64,000 nucleotides of DNA from Planococcus kocurii. Its GTDB lineage: Bacteria; Bacillota; Bacilli; Bacillales_A; Planococcaceae. The translations under genes and the position numbers were made by a program. The stretch spans positions 3,092,501-3,156,500 of the forward strand of contig NZ_CP013661.2 of the NCBI RefSeq assembly GCF_001465835.2. The letters are read 5' to 3'. Below are positions 27,520 through 36,856 of this stretch, piece after piece. Under the pieces are notes generated by a model. That model saw only the letters and a list, made by a program, of their open reading frames with translations, made no database searches and was not told the DNA's origin. Position 1 is the stretch's first letter. Each line of letters starts with the position of its first letter.

Positions 27520-28080
27520 ATGGATGAGCAAGGAAAGAAGAAAAACAACAACAAGAAGCAAAGACGAGCTGTGATGAGAACGGCAATTTTGGCGATTTTA
27601 ATAGCTGCTATAGGTTATACCATCTACAACAGTGCAACAGCTGAAGATGTCAGTGTACTTAAAGTCGGTGATAAAGCTCCTGATTTTGCTTTAGTAGATC
27701 TTGAAGGCAATAATCACAAATTATCAGATTATGAAGGTCAAGGTGTCTTTTTGAATTTCTGGGGTACGTGGTGCAAACCGTGTGCGAAAGAAATGCCAGC
27801 TATGGATCGGCAATTTGATGTCTTTTCAGACCAAGGCGTTCAAGTGCTTGCAGTAAACATTGCTCAATCGGATTTTGAAGTCCAATCTTTTGCGGATCAA
27901 TACGGCTTGTCTTTTCCAGTAGTGATTGATAAAACAAAAAGTGTGATGACGGCCTATAACATCAGGCCATTGCCAACTACAGTGCTTGTTAATCCGGAAG
28001 GAAATATTCAGCGCATCATTACAGGTGAAATGACCGAACAGGATATTGAAGGGTTTATGGAAGAAATTAAACCTGACTAA
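27520..28080 (+). CDS. resA: Thiol-disulfide oxidoreductase ResA
   Basis: A membrane-tethered thioredoxin that reduces apocytochrome c cysteines on the outer side of the membrane before heme attachment. The 186-residue protein has one membrane segment (about residues 20-36) and the redox site Cys85-Cys88 in FWGTWCKPCAKEMP. The cis-proline motif RPLPTTVLV is present. CGAAGGAGG precedes the ATG. It is first gene of resABC, with resB starting 13 bases after it. Confidence 0.95.
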   Translation: MDEQGKKKNNNKKQRRAVMRTAILAILIAAIGYTIYNSATAEDVSVLKVGDKAPDFALVDLEGNNHKLSDYEGQGVFLNFWGTWCKPCAKEMPAMDRQFDVFSDQGVQVLAVNIAQSDFEVQSFADQYGLSFPVVIDKTKSVMTAYNIRPLPTTVLVNPEGNIQRIITGEMTEQDIEGFMEEIKPD

Positions 28081-28093
28081 GGAGATTTTTGGG

Positions 28094-29752
28094 ATGGAGA
28101 ATTTGCAATGTCAATGCGGTCATGTAAATCCGCCGGGTACGAAACTTTGTGAATCGTGCGGGCGGTCTTTGACTGAAAAAGATCAAAAGAGCAAACTGGT
28201 GGACATGCGTTATGAAGGAACGGCAAGACGTTCACAAACGTATAACAAATCTATTATTGATAAAATTTGGAACTTCTTTTCAAGTGTTAAAGTGGGCGTC
28301 AGTATTATTGTTATCTTGCTGGTAGCAGCAGCAATTGGTACGATTCTTCCGCAGCAAGCGTTTGTTCCGGCAAATACGGAAGCAACAATAAAGGATTATT
28401 ACGCAGATACTTATGGCAGTATAGGGCGGGTTTATCATGCTCTTGGATTTCATGACTTATACAGTTCTTATTGGTTTATCGCCTTAGTGGGCATGCTTGC
28501 TATTTCTTTAGTAATTGCTAGCTTAGATCGTTTTGTCCCGCTTTACAAATCACTAAAAAAACAGCGTGTTCTGCGTCATCCAAGTTTTATGGAAAAACAG
28601 CGTATTTACGCTGAGGGACCTGGTTCAGAAGACACGCTACAAAAAGCTGAAACAAAGTTAAAAGAGTTAAAGTACAATGTTCGTACGGATAAAAATGGAT
28701 TGCTGGCTGAAAAAGGCCGTTATTCCAGATGGGGTCCGTACGTCAATCACATTGGACTAATTATCTTTTTGTTTGGTGTTATGTTGCGCATGATTCCTGG
28801 TTTTTATATCGATGAGAGTTTATGGCTGCGTGAAGGTGAAACTAGAGCCATTCCTGAAGTGCCAGGCTATTACCTAGAAAGCGAAAACTTCGAACTTGAA
28901 ACTTATTCAGGTGAAGGCGAAGAAGAAATTTTCGGTGAAGCCTTAGATCGTGTAGGTACGGTAGCGAAAAACTATCAAACGGATGTTATTTTGTATCAGA
29001 AGAAAGAAGATGCATTGCCTGGAGCAGCTGATAGCCAGGAGGTTGTTAAAGAATTTCCGATTCGTGTCAACCAGCCTTTAAAATTCGATGGCTATGCGAT
29101 TTACCAAATGGATTACCGTTTGGATGAATTGAAAACAATGACATTTGCTTTGACTAACAAAAAAACAGAAGAATCGCTTGGTGAACTGACCATTGATTTG
29201 ATTGATCCGGAAAAAAATTACGAACTTGAAGGTGGTTCGACTGTTGAACTACTTGGTTACTACCCAGATTTTTCAGGCTTTGAAAACGGTGAACCACAAA
29301 CGGCAACACCATTGCCGAACAATCCTGGCTTCTTGGTGAAATTGACTACTCCTGAAACACCAGAAGGAGAAACAAGTTTCATTACGATTCAAAATACAGT
29401 AGAACCATTAGGTGAAAATGACTTTAAACTGACTTTCCAAAGTGTTGAAACGCGTGATGTATCGGGTCTTACAGTTCGGAAAGATAGCACTTTGCCGATT
29501 CTTGGTCTTGGCGGTTTGATCTTCATGATTGGTGTGGCACAGGGGATGTACTTTAACCATCGACGTTTCTGGATTCAACAGAAAGCGGATGGCACGATCT
29601 TGCTTGCGGGTCATACCAATAAAAACTGGTTCGGCTTAAAGAAAGATCTTGATCAAGTTGCTGAGTATGCATCATTGCCTGCTTACACAGATCAGCAAGA
29701 TGAAATCGACAAAACAGAGAAAGCGGAAAAGGAAGGTGAAATATTGTCATGA
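28094..29752 (+). CDS. resB: Cytochrome c biogenesis protein ResB
   Basis: With ResC it forms the system II heme delivery and attachment machinery for c-type cytochromes. The 552-residue protein opens with a zinc-ribbon-like CXCX(n)CXXC segment ([18 protein letters not shown]). It then has membrane helices near 58-82, 120-140, 215-235 and close to the C-terminus, around a large extracytoplasmic domain. AAGGAG sets ATG 28094; the longer frame from 28046 overlaps resA. Its end overlaps resC by four bases. Confidence 0.94.
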   Translation: MENLQCQCGHVNPPGTKLCESCGRSLTEKDQKSKLVDMRYEGTARRSQTYNKSIIDKIWNFFSSVKVGVSIIVILLVAAAIGTILPQQAFVPANTEATIKDYYADTYGSIGRVYHALGFHDLYSSYWFIALVGMLAISLVIASLDRFVPLYKSLKKQRVLRHPSFMEKQRIYAEGPGSEDTLQKAETKLKELKYNVRTDKNGLLAEKGRYSRWGPYVNHIGLIIFLFGVMLRMIPGFYIDESLWLREGETRAIPEVPGYYLESENFELETYSGEGEEEIFGEALDRVGTVAKNYQTDVILYQKKEDALPGAADSQEVVKEFPIRVNQPLKFDGYAIYQMDYRLDELKTMTFALTNKKTEESLGELTIDLIDPEKNYELEGGSTVELLGYYPDFSGFENGEPQTATPLPNNPGFLVKLTTPETPEGETSFITIQNTVEPLGENDFKLTFQSVETRDVSGLTVRKDSTLPILGLGGLIFMIGVAQGMYFNHRRFWIQQKADGTILLAGHTNKNWFGLKKDLDQVAEYASLPAYTDQQDEIDKTEKAEKEGEILS

Positions 29753-30933
29753 CATTAGCTGATATAAGTTCAAACCTATTATATGTAGCATTTATTGCTT
29801 ATCTAATTGCAACATTCGTTTTTGGTGGAGCAGTTAAAGGCAATAAAGAGGGAACATTTAAATCGGAAAAACGATGGGGCAATGTTGCAATTATTATTAC
29901 CCTTATCGGTTTTGCTGCCAATCTAGGCTATTTCTTTACTAGATGGGGCGCAACTGGCCATGCACCGCTAAGCAATATGTTTGAATTTACAACAGCTTTC
30001 GGTATGACGTTAGTTGGTGGATTTGTCATTTTGTACTTCCTCTACAGAACGCCGGTTCTTGGTATGATCGTACTGCCTGTTGCTTTACTGATCATCGCAT
30101 TTGCTAGTATGTTCCCGAGTGAAGTTAGTCCACTTATTCCAGCCCTGCAAACAAACTGGTTGGCAATTCATGTCAGCACGGTTGTTATTGCAGAAGGAAT
30201 TTTAGCTATTAGTGCCGCGGCAGGTCTAATTTACCTATTAAAGGTAGTAGACCTTACGAAGAAATCTAAGCAACGCTTTTGGCTTGAAGCGATTATGTAC
30301 TCACTAGTATTAGTACTTGGTTTTGTATTAGCTAGTTCGTTCTTTTCTGTTACAGGCTATGAAGCAGAATTTAATTATGTCGATAAAGAAGCTAAAGAAG
30401 CCGCGATCACATATACAATGCCACCCATTTTTGGTATGAATGAATACGAAGCGTTAACAGACGCTGCGATGACACCACTAGTCGAAACGCCCGCCATTGT
30501 TGATGCTGCAAAACTGACGACTGTTCTTTGGTCAGTGATGGTCGGGACAGTTCTTTATTGGTTGATTCGTCTGGTTTTCAGAAAGCGTATTGCTGCAATT
30601 CTGAAACCATTCGTTAAAAATGTTAATCTGCAGCTGATGGATGAAATTGGTTACCGCGCCGTAATTATCGGATTTCCAGTCTTCACCCTAGGTGCCTTAA
30701 TATTCGCCATGATTTGGGCACAAATTGCTTGGTCGCGTTTCTGGGGCTGGGACCCGAAAGAAGTATGGGCATTGATCACCTGGTTATTCTATGCAGCATA
30801 CTTGCACTTGCGTTTAGGTAAAGGATGGCAAGGTGAGAAGTCTGCATGGCTGGCTGTTATTGGCTTTGTGATCATCATGTTCAACTTGGTAGCAGTCAAC
30901 TTAATAATTGCCGGGTTACATTCTTACGCATAA
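29749..30933 (+). CDS. resC: Cytochrome c biogenesis protein ResC (CcsA family)
   Basis: A 394-residue polytopic membrane protein with about eight helices. The tryptophan-rich heme-handling motif is [18 protein letters not shown], followed by a histidine in YLHLRLGKG; another membrane histidine is in NWLAIHVS. It partners ResB. The start overlaps the resB stop (ATGA). A terminator separates it from resD, although in B. subtilis both a long resABCDE and a shorter resDE transcript exist. Confidence 0.94.
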   Translation: MTLADISSNLLYVAFIAYLIATFVFGGAVKGNKEGTFKSEKRWGNVAIIITLIGFAANLGYFFTRWGATGHAPLSNMFEFTTAFGMTLVGGFVILYFLYRTPVLGMIVLPVALLIIAFASMFPSEVSPLIPALQTNWLAIHVSTVVIAEGILAISAAAGLIYLLKVVDLTKKSKQRFWLEAIMYSLVLVLGFVLASSFFSVTGYEAEFNYVDKEAKEAAITYTMPPIFGMNEYEALTDAAMTPLVETPAIVDAAKLTTVLWSVMVGTVLYWLIRLVFRKRIAAILKPFVKNVNLQLMDEIGYRAVIIGFPVFTLGALIFAMIWAQIAWSRFWGWDPKEVWALITWLFYAAYLHLRLGKGWQGEKSAWLAVIGFVIIMFNLVAVNLIIAGLHSYA

Positions 30934-30940
30934 ACAGATA

Positions 30941-30972
30941 AGCCTTTTCCGGAAACGGAAAAGGCTTTTTAT
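30941..30972 (+). terminator. Terminator between resC and resD
   Basis: AGCCTTTTCCG (30941-30951) pairs perfectly with CGGAAAAGGCT (30956-30966) around a GAAA loop, then T. Confidence 0.85.
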
Positions 30973-31084
30973 TTATTAGGTAAATTAGAGCGTTCTGAGT
31001 TGATACATGCTGGTGCTTTTCTTTATTTTTTACAGAGTTATCGTTACAATGATACATATATAGAAGAAAGTTGGAGGGGTTAGC

Positions 31085-31801
31085 ATGTCTGAAGAGATTA
31101 CGATTTTAGTGGTAGATGATGAAGAGCGGATTCGACGATTGCTGAAAATGTATTTAGAACGTGAAGGGTACTTAGTAGAAGAAGCTGAAGATGGTGTTCA
31201 AGCATTAGAAATGGCTTTGGAAAAAGATTATCATTGCATCTTGCTCGATCTAATGATGCCTGAAAAAAACGGTGTAGAAGTTGCTACAGAATTGCGTGAA
31301 ACAAAAATGACACCGATTATCATGCTTACCGCTAAAGGAGAAGAAGCTAACCGAGTAGAAGGCTTTGAAGCTGGAGCGGATGATTACATTGTTAAACCGT
31401 TTAGTCCTAGAGAAGTGGTATTGCGTGTTAAGGCAATTTTACGCCGTTCATCTGCCTATTCACCGATATCCAATTCAACTGCTTCAAAAGACTTGGTAGT
31501 TTTCCCTCATCTTACGATCGACCACGATGCGCATCGTGTCACGGCTGATGGTGTGGAAGTAAATTTAACGCCAAAGGAATATGAATTATTGTACTTTTTA
31601 GCAAAAGCACCAGACAAAGTTTTTGACCGTGAGCATTTGCTGAAAGAAGTTTGGCATTACGACTTTTTTGGTGATTTGAGAACAGTCGATACACACGTTA
31701 AACGGTTACGCGAAAAATTGAATCGCGTGTCTGAATCGGCTGCGAAGATGATTGTTACTGTGTGGGGCGTCGGCTATAAATTTGAGGTCGGCAATGAATA
31801 G
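31085..31801 (+). CDS. resD: Response regulator ResD
   Basis: An OmpR-family regulator of aerobic and anaerobic respiration genes. The receiver domain has VVDDEERIRRLL, the phosphorylated Asp55 in LLDLMMPEKNG, and the lysine in YIVKPFSPREV. The winged-helix domain ends RTVDTHVKRLREKLN and VWGVGYKFE. GGAGGGG precedes the ATG. resE overlaps its end by eight bases, so the pair is coupled. Targets in B. subtilis include resA, ctaA and the bc complex. Confidence 0.95.
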   Translation: MSEEITILVVDDEERIRRLLKMYLEREGYLVEEAEDGVQALEMALEKDYHCILLDLMMPEKNGVEVATELRETKMTPIIMLTAKGEEANRVEGFEAGADDYIVKPFSPREVVLRVKAILRRSSAYSPISNSTASKDLVVFPHLTIDHDAHRVTADGVEVNLTPKEYELLYFLAKAPDKVFDREHLLKEVWHYDFFGDLRTVDTHVKRLREKLNRVSESAAKMIVTVWGVGYKFEVGNE

Positions 31802-33575
31802 AATATGGAATAGTGTTGTCGGGAAGCTGTGGATTACGATCCTGCTTCTCGTTTCCTTTGTCCTTTTTATTGTGACAGTTCTACTTTTAGAGTTTTTGGG
31901 GAACTATCACAGTGAAACAGTGGAAGAAGCGTTGAACAGTGAAGCCAATATGATTGCGAATATTTTTAATGATCATGAAGAAGTGACCAGTTCGTTAGAA
32001 ATTATAGAGGATATTATTGGGCAAGAAACCAATGCTGTAATTGCTGAAGAGCCTTTTGATAGTAGCTATTACATTCATGACGGATTGAATGGCGCTGAAA
32101 CCCGAGAAAAAATATTAAATGAACCCTCTTTTCAAAAAGTGTTTGAGACAAGTGAAACAGTGATGAAAGAAATGCTCCTGCCTTCACTAACAGAACAAAA
32201 TCGTCTGGAATCGTATATTGTCTTGGCTAGTCCGTTAAAGACTGGTGAAGACCGCCATGGTGTCGTATTTATCTATCAATCGTTGGAAGTGATGGACCGC
32301 ACTGCAGAACGAACTACTAATATTGTATTTCTATCAGCGTTTATCGCACTTTTATTGACAACATTTTTTGCTTTCTTTTTATCCTCACGGATTACCTCTC
32401 CTCTCCGCAAAATGCGAGAAGGTGCTTTTGAGTTAGCGAAAGGAAATTTTGATACAAAAGTCAAGGCAACTTCTAGTGATGAAATTGGTCAATTGGCTAC
32501 AGCGTTCAATCAAATGGGCCGTCAATTAAAGCATCATGTGGAAGTGATCAATCAGGAAAAAGAACAATTATCAAGTATTCTGACATCAATGGCCGATGCG
32601 GTCATTACTTTTAATCAAGATAAAACCATCTTGTTGAGCAATCCACCGGCTGAAAAATTACTGCAGCAATGGATTTTCAAAAATGGTTCGACTAAAGCGC
32701 AGCCATTGCCGCCTGAAATGCTTCATATGCTTGACCATGTACTAGGTCTAGAAGAAGAAATTGAAGAAGAACTCGAAATTGAAGGTGCTTATTACGCCAT
32801 TAGTTTCAGTCCTTTATATAGTGGCGAATCGATACGGGGAGCTGTCGCTGTTTTGCACAATATGACAGAGCAACATCGCCTAGAGAAGCTGAGAGAAGAC
32901 TTTATTGCTAATGTATCACATGAGTTGCGAACACCAATTGCGATGCTTCAAGGCTATAGTGAAGCGATTTTAGATGATGTTGGGGCATCGGAAGAAGAAC
33001 GACGTGAAATGACCAGAATTATTTACGAAGAATCGCAGCGGATGGGTCGATTGATTACTGACTTGCTGAATTTGGCGCGTTTGGAATCAGGCCACATGCG
33101 ACTTTATAAAGAAATTGTTCAGTTGAACAGTGCAATCGAGCGGATGACATTAAAGTTTTCTCAAATTGCCAAAGAAAACGACGTTCAATTAAGGTTTGAA
33201 ACGACAATCGATGATTGGGCAGCTAGTGAGATGGATCAAGACCGAATTGAACAAGTCATGACAAATTTGATAGATAACGCTATACGACATACACCTGCAA
33301 ACGGACAAGTCGTAGTTCGTGTCGAACAACAGCAGGAGTACGCAAAAATTTCAATTAATGATAACGGGATAGGTATTTCAAAAAAAGATTTAGAATTTGT
33401 CTTTGAGCGTTTTTACAAAGCAGACAAAGCGAGAACACTTGGAAAAGGTGGCACAGGACTAGGTTTAGCCATCGCTAGTAACATTATCCAAGCCCATGAA
33501 GGTAAAATATACGCAGAAAGCTTAGAAGGGCATGGAACTTCTTTTGCCTTCCTACTGCCTTTGAAAAATATGTAA
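31794..33575 (+). CDS. resE: Sensor histidine kinase ResE
   Basis: A 593-residue membrane kinase that phosphorylates ResD under oxygen or redox limitation. It has a membrane helix at about 11-31, an extracytoplasmic loop, a second helix near 178-200, a HAMP domain (SSRITSPLRKMREGA), a PAS domain, the phosphoaccepting histidine in NVSHELRTPIAML near residue 377, and an ATPase domain with DNAIRHTP, DNGIGIS and GKGGTGLGLAIA. GAGG upstream positions ATG 31794; the longer frame overlaps resD. Its stop codon lies within the SigX-type promoter of the next gene. Confidence 0.95.
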   Translation: MNRIWNSVVGKLWITILLLVSFVLFIVTVLLLEFLGNYHSETVEEALNSEANMIANIFNDHEEVTSSLEIIEDIIGQETNAVIAEEPFDSSYYIHDGLNGAETREKILNEPSFQKVFETSETVMKEMLLPSLTEQNRLESYIVLASPLKTGEDRHGVVFIYQSLEVMDRTAERTTNIVFLSAFIALLLTTFFAFFLSSRITSPLRKMREGAFELAKGNFDTKVKATSSDEIGQLATAFNQMGRQLKHHVEVINQEKEQLSSILTSMADAVITFNQDKTILLSNPPAEKLLQQWIFKNGSTKAQPLPPEMLHMLDHVLGLEEEIEEELEIEGAYYAISFSPLYSGESIRGAVAVLHNMTEQHRLEKLREDFIANVSHELRTPIAMLQGYSEAILDDVGASEEERREMTRIIYEESQRMGRLITDLLNLARLESGHMRLYKEIVQLNSAIERMTLKFSQIAKENDVQLRFETTIDDWAASEMDQDRIEQVMTNLIDNAIRHTPANGQVVVRVEQQQEYAKISINDNGIGISKKDLEFVFERFYKADKARTLGKGGTGLGLAIASNIIQAHEGKIYAESLEGHGTSFAFLLPLKNM

Positions 33576-33596
33576 CTTTCTAAAGACGAAGACGAC
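33571..33596 (+). promoter_or_regulatory. SigX-type (ECF) autoregulatory promoter
   Basis: TGTAAC (33571-33576), a 16-base spacer and CGAC (33593-33596) fit the SigX promoter pattern known from B. subtilis. It overlaps the resE stop codon and lies 26 bases before the sigX start. Confidence 0.6.
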
Positions 33597-33621
33597 TAAT
33601 CTTAAGAACGGAGGGAGTATA

Positions 33622-34155
33622 TTGAATGACTCCGTTTTCCATCGACTGTACGATGAATTTCATCAGGATGTCTTTCAGTTTTTGATTTATCTGGTGAAAA
33701 ATAGGCATGTGTCAGAAGACTTGATGCAAGAAGTGTATATTCGTGCCTTTCGAGCATACGATCGCTTTGAAGGAAGAAGTTCAGAAAAGACATGGCTTTT
33801 TTCGATTGCAAAAAACGTGGCAATCGATCATTTTCGGAAAACAGCAGTACGCACAAAACATTCGATGGCGTATTTTGATTGGGAAACACAACAATTGGTG
33901 TCGTCTGAAAAACTCCCAGAAGAAGTTTCCTTATTGAATGAAGATAAAATATTTCTTTATAAAGCATTGGATACGTGTACAGGAGATCAGAAAATGGTCG
34001 TCATAATGCGGTTTTTTCAAGACTTGTCGATCGCAGAAACTGCAGAAGTTTTAGGCTGGACTGAAGGAAAAGTGAAGACAACACAACATCGTGCAATAAA
34101 AGCATTACGTGAAAAATTAATAGCTAGGGAAGGGGGAGACGACAATGTCAAATGA
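33622..34155 (+). CDS. sigX: ECF sigma factor SigX
   Basis: An extracytoplasmic-function sigma factor of 177 residues. Region 2 includes VSEDLMQEVYIRAFRAYDRFEGRSSEKTWLFSIAKNVAIDHFRK (33709-33840) and region 4 is LSIAETAEVLGWTEGKVKTTQHRAIKALR. In B. subtilis SigX controls cell-envelope modification and surface charge. Translation begins at TTG 33622 after GGAGGGAG. The anti-sigma gene overlaps its end by 11 bases. The position after resE matches B. subtilis, which supports the SigX rather than another ECF identity. Confidence 0.9.
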   Translation: MNDSVFHRLYDEFHQDVFQFLIYLVKNRHVSEDLMQEVYIRAFRAYDRFEGRSSEKTWLFSIAKNVAIDHFRKTAVRTKHSMAYFDWETQQLVSSEKLPEEVSLLNEDKIFLYKALDTCTGDQKMVVIMRFFQDLSIAETAEVLGWTEGKVKTTQHRAIKALREKLIAREGGDDNVK

Positions 34156-35335
34156 CAAATGGACCGATAAATCCATCGAAGATTTGTTGAATGATTTCCC
34201 TTCAATAAAAGACAATCGATCAAAAGAAAAAATTTACAGTCAGCTGGTTGATCAAAAGAAAGGTCAAAAGCGTCCGAAAAAATGGTTGCCCTTGCTTGTA
34301 GCGGCATTGGCATTTATTGCCTTTGGTATGCTGGTCTCCTCCATTATCGGTCAAAATGGCTTGGATGCTGCTCAAAATAAGGACAGTTCAAATGAAGAAT
34401 CAGTAGCAACATCAACTGACAATTCAGAGCAAGCTGATAGTTCGTCTGAAGCTGAAAGATCCGGCACTGAAGAATCAAATCAATTTTCTGTAGCGCAAGC
34501 AGATGAAGTGTTGCGAACTTCAGTTTACGAAGAAACGATTGGAAACCAGACATTAATGACGATCGGCTTAACTGAAAATGCTAACGTGGTGCCCGTTTCT
34601 TTTCTTGTTCCAGAAAATCAGATAACAGCAGCATTTGGAGATTTAATACCATCATCGCTTGAATTGTATCAGCAATATGCAGACGATATTGACGAAACGC
34701 AATTAGGCTTTGATGAGTACCACCCCTATCTAGGTAATTTAGAAAAAACGGTGAAAGGAATACGCCACATCTTGCCGCAGGATCACCAATACGATTTGGC
34801 TTCTGCAAGTATAGGCGTGTATTTCAATACACTTTCGGCGACTTTTCCAGACGTCGCTGAAATTACAGTAGTCAATGAAGATGGTTCTGCAGCAGAATTT
34901 TCCCAGGTAGGATCTGTAGAAGCAATCAGTCCAAAACAGAGAGAAGTCGCTTATTATTCATTTACAACGACAAATGGCGAAATTTATCTCGCTCCAGGGT
35001 ACGATAGACTTTTCGCTTCAGCGACTGAAGCAATCGAAGCGCTTGCGCAAAGCCCAAACGACTTTTATCGTGCTACAATTCCACGGAATGTGGATTTCCA
35101 ACTATCAGAAACTGGAGATTTGGTGCAAATTGATTTTGAGGGCTCAGTCGATTTAGAAACAATGGATCGTTTAGAAGCAGTTCGAATGATTGAAAGTTTG
35201 GCGTTGACTGCAGCTTCTTTTGATAAAAAAATAGCAGTAAAAGGGTTGCAGTCTGATAGTTGGAACGGGTTTGATTTTACTCAGCCATTACCCGTTCCAC
35301 TAGCGCCTAATTTATTAGAATGGCCAATACAATAA
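34145..35335 (+). CDS. rsiX: Anti-sigma-X factor RsiX
   Basis: A membrane-bound inhibitor of SigX. The 396-residue protein has a short cytoplasmic part that should bind the sigma factor (about residues 1-45), a membrane helix at about 47-68, a Ser/Glu/Asp-rich linker, then a large extracytoplasmic domain without recognised enzymatic motifs. Similarity to RsiX is judged from position, architecture and length. It overlaps sigX by 11 bases. A long palindromic terminator follows, separating it from the riboflavin transporter leader. Confidence 0.85.
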   Translation: MSNDKWTDKSIEDLLNDFPSIKDNRSKEKIYSQLVDQKKGQKRPKKWLPLLVAALAFIAFGMLVSSIIGQNGLDAAQNKDSSNEESVATSTDNSEQADSSSEAERSGTEESNQFSVAQADEVLRTSVYEETIGNQTLMTIGLTENANVVPVSFLVPENQITAAFGDLIPSSLELYQQYADDIDETQLGFDEYHPYLGNLEKTVKGIRHILPQDHQYDLASASIGVYFNTLSATFPDVAEITVVNEDGSAAEFSQVGSVEAISPKQREVAYYSFTTTNGEIYLAPGYDRLFASATEAIEALAQSPNDFYRATIPRNVDFQLSETGDLVQIDFEGSVDLETMDRLEAVRMIESLALTAASFDKKIAVKGLQSDSWNGFDFTQPLPVPLAPNLLEWPIQ

Positions 35336-35337
35336 GG

Positions 35338-35382
35338 AAAAGAAGCGTTGTAAACAAATTTGTTTACAACGCTTCTTTTTTA
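35338..35382 (+). terminator. Terminator of sigX-rsiX, long perfect palindrome
   Basis: AAGAAGCGTTGTAAACAAA and its exact complement meet with no loop bases, flanked by A and T runs, so the hairpin must open at its centre. Confidence 0.85.
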
Positions 35383-35416
35383 TACTACGATTAGGCTATA
35401 ACAAAATATCGATTCA

Positions 35417-35540
35417 TCTTCGGGGCAGGGTGAAAGTCCCTACCGGCGGTAATTGAACTCTGTTCATAAGCCCGCGAGCCGTAAAACGCAGGATTTGGTG
35501 AAATTCCAAAGCCGACAGTATAGTCTGGATGGGAGAAGGT
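35417..35540 (+). ncRNA. FMN riboswitch (RFN element)
   Basis: The conserved boxes of the FMN aptamer are all present: GGGGCAGGGTGAAAGTCCC, TACCGGCGGTAA, AGCCCGCGAGCC, GGATTTGGTGAAATTCC, AAGCCGACAGTATAGTC and GGATGGGAGAAG. The final GGGAGAAGG (35531-35539) can pair with CCTTTTCTCCC (35593-35603), the left arm region of the terminator. FMN binding should therefore permit termination and shut off ribU. Confidence 0.95.
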
Positions 35541-35599
35541 GAAGGTGCGGACGTTTGTCGTTTACATGTAGACGGAACGCTTATTAAGTGTGCCTTTTC

Positions 35600-35630
35600 T
35601 CCCTTAAGTACTAGTGCTTAAGGGATTTTA
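35600..35630 (+). terminator. FMN-riboswitch-controlled terminator
   Basis: TCCCTTAAG (35600-35608) pairs with CTTAAGGGA (35617-35625), then TTTT. Its left arm overlaps the segment that pairs with the aptamer 3' end, as expected for a transcriptional switch. Confidence 0.85.
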
Positions 35631-35688
35631 TATGTAAATGTTGGGTCCAAGCTTTTCTTCTGGTGAATCACGACAAGGAGAGAGGAAT

Positions 35689-36270
35689 ATGAAGAACAAA
35701 AAGTTACAAACGATGATTGTGATTGGGATGTTAAGCAGTATTTCATTTATATTGATGCTTTTTAACTTTCCACTACCTGCATTACCGGCTTTTTTGAAAG
35801 TGGATTTTAGTGACGTACCGGCATTAATTGCAGCCATCACGATGGGGCCAGTTGCAGGGATTTTAGTAGCATTCTTCAAAAACGTGTTGGATTGGCTTTT
35901 TGCAGGAAGTCCGACAGGTGTACCTGTTGGTCATATGGCTAACTTTATAACAAGTTTGCTGTTTATCCTTCCGGTTTATGCCATCTACCACAAAGTAGCG
36001 AATAAAAAAGGCATGATTTTTGGCTTAGCTGTGGGAACATTAACTATGGCAATTGGTATGAGTGTTTTAAACTATTTTGTGTTCTTGCCAATGTATACGT
36101 ACTTTTTAAATGTGCCTGCTGAAACGGGCAATGCGTTATTTGGCACAATTGTCTTAGGGATATTACCATTTAACTTAATCAAAGGTCTATTGTTAACTTC
36201 GGTCGTCCTGCTAGTATTCAGCAGCATGCACACATGGATCGAAAAGCAAAGATCCTATTATTTATCATAG
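35689..36270 (+). CDS. ribU: Riboflavin ECF transporter substrate-binding subunit RibU
   Basis: The S component that captures riboflavin and works with the shared EcfA-EcfA'-EcfT module. The 193-residue integral membrane protein has about six helices, with the family motifs FLKVDFSDVPALIAAITMGP and GVPVGHMANFI. AAGGAGAGAGG marks ATG 35689; the longer frame upstream lies in the leader. Control by the FMN riboswitch confirms the riboflavin link independently of sequence similarity. A structured repeat begins immediately after the stop codon. Confidence 0.95.
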   Translation: MKNKKLQTMIVIGMLSSISFILMLFNFPLPALPAFLKVDFSDVPALIAAITMGPVAGILVAFFKNVLDWLFAGSPTGVPVGHMANFITSLLFILPVYAIYHKVANKKGMIFGLAVGTLTMAIGMSVLNYFVFLPMYTYFLNVPAETGNALFGTIVLGILPFNLIKGLLLTSVVLLVFSSMHTWIEKQRSYYLS

Positions 36271-36307
36271 ATAAAGAAAAGCGAAAACAGCTGTGTAGAT
36301 TTGACGG
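36270..36307. repeat. 38-base direct repeat, copy 1 (left end of palindromic element)
   Basis: GATAAAGAAAAGCGAAAACA plus the next 18 bases recur at 36393-36430 with one mismatch (AGCTGTG against AGCCGTG). Confidence 0.9.
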
Positions 36308-36390
36308 GCACAAGATGCACTGGCGAAGCGGCATTTTTTCAGCCGCATAGCTAGTGTGGCTTGTGACCCTAAAATCTGGCTGGTTGAGTC
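36275..36390. repeat. Long imperfect palindromic element A
   Basis: AGATTTGACGGGCACAAG on the left pairs at 15 of 18 positions with CTTGTGACCCTAAAATCT on the right. The inner stem is GCGGC (36328-36332) with GCCGC (36342-36346), joined to the outer stem by the segment TGGCGAA. A related element, with compensating base changes, lies at 52161-52250. I recognise no known RNA family. Confidence 0.7.
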
Positions 36391-36392
36391 TG

Positions 36393-36430
36393 GATAAAGA
36401 AAAGCGAAAACAGCCGTGTAGATTTGACGG
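36393..36430. repeat. 38-base direct repeat, copy 2 (truncated element)
   Basis: It repeats the left end of element A with one mismatch and then breaks off into unrelated sequence (AATTCGAATT), so this looks like a second, truncated copy. Confidence 0.85.
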
Positions 36431-36450
36431 AATTCGAATTAGCACAAATT

Positions 36451-36495
36451 AAAAGAAGGCGTACTGGAGAATCCCTCCAGTACGCCTTCTTTTTT
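36451..36495. terminator. Terminator of fer (bidirectional)
   Basis: AAAAGAAGGCGTACTGGAG (36451-36469) pairs perfectly with CTCCAGTACGCCTTCTTTT (36475-36493), with runs of A and T on the two sides. Confidence 0.85.
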
Positions 36496-36498
36496 GAT

Positions 36499-36786
<288 letters not shown>

Positions 36787-36856
36787 TTATACTATCGTAT
36801 TTATTCTAAAGGTGTTTGAACAGTTTTTCAACCTAAAACCGTTAGGGGGAGCAAGC

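Noticed and set aside
36218-36445. A 75-codon minus-strand frame with an internally duplicated segment
   Set aside because: The duplication simply reflects the 38-base DNA repeat; there is no ribosome site and it runs into ribU.
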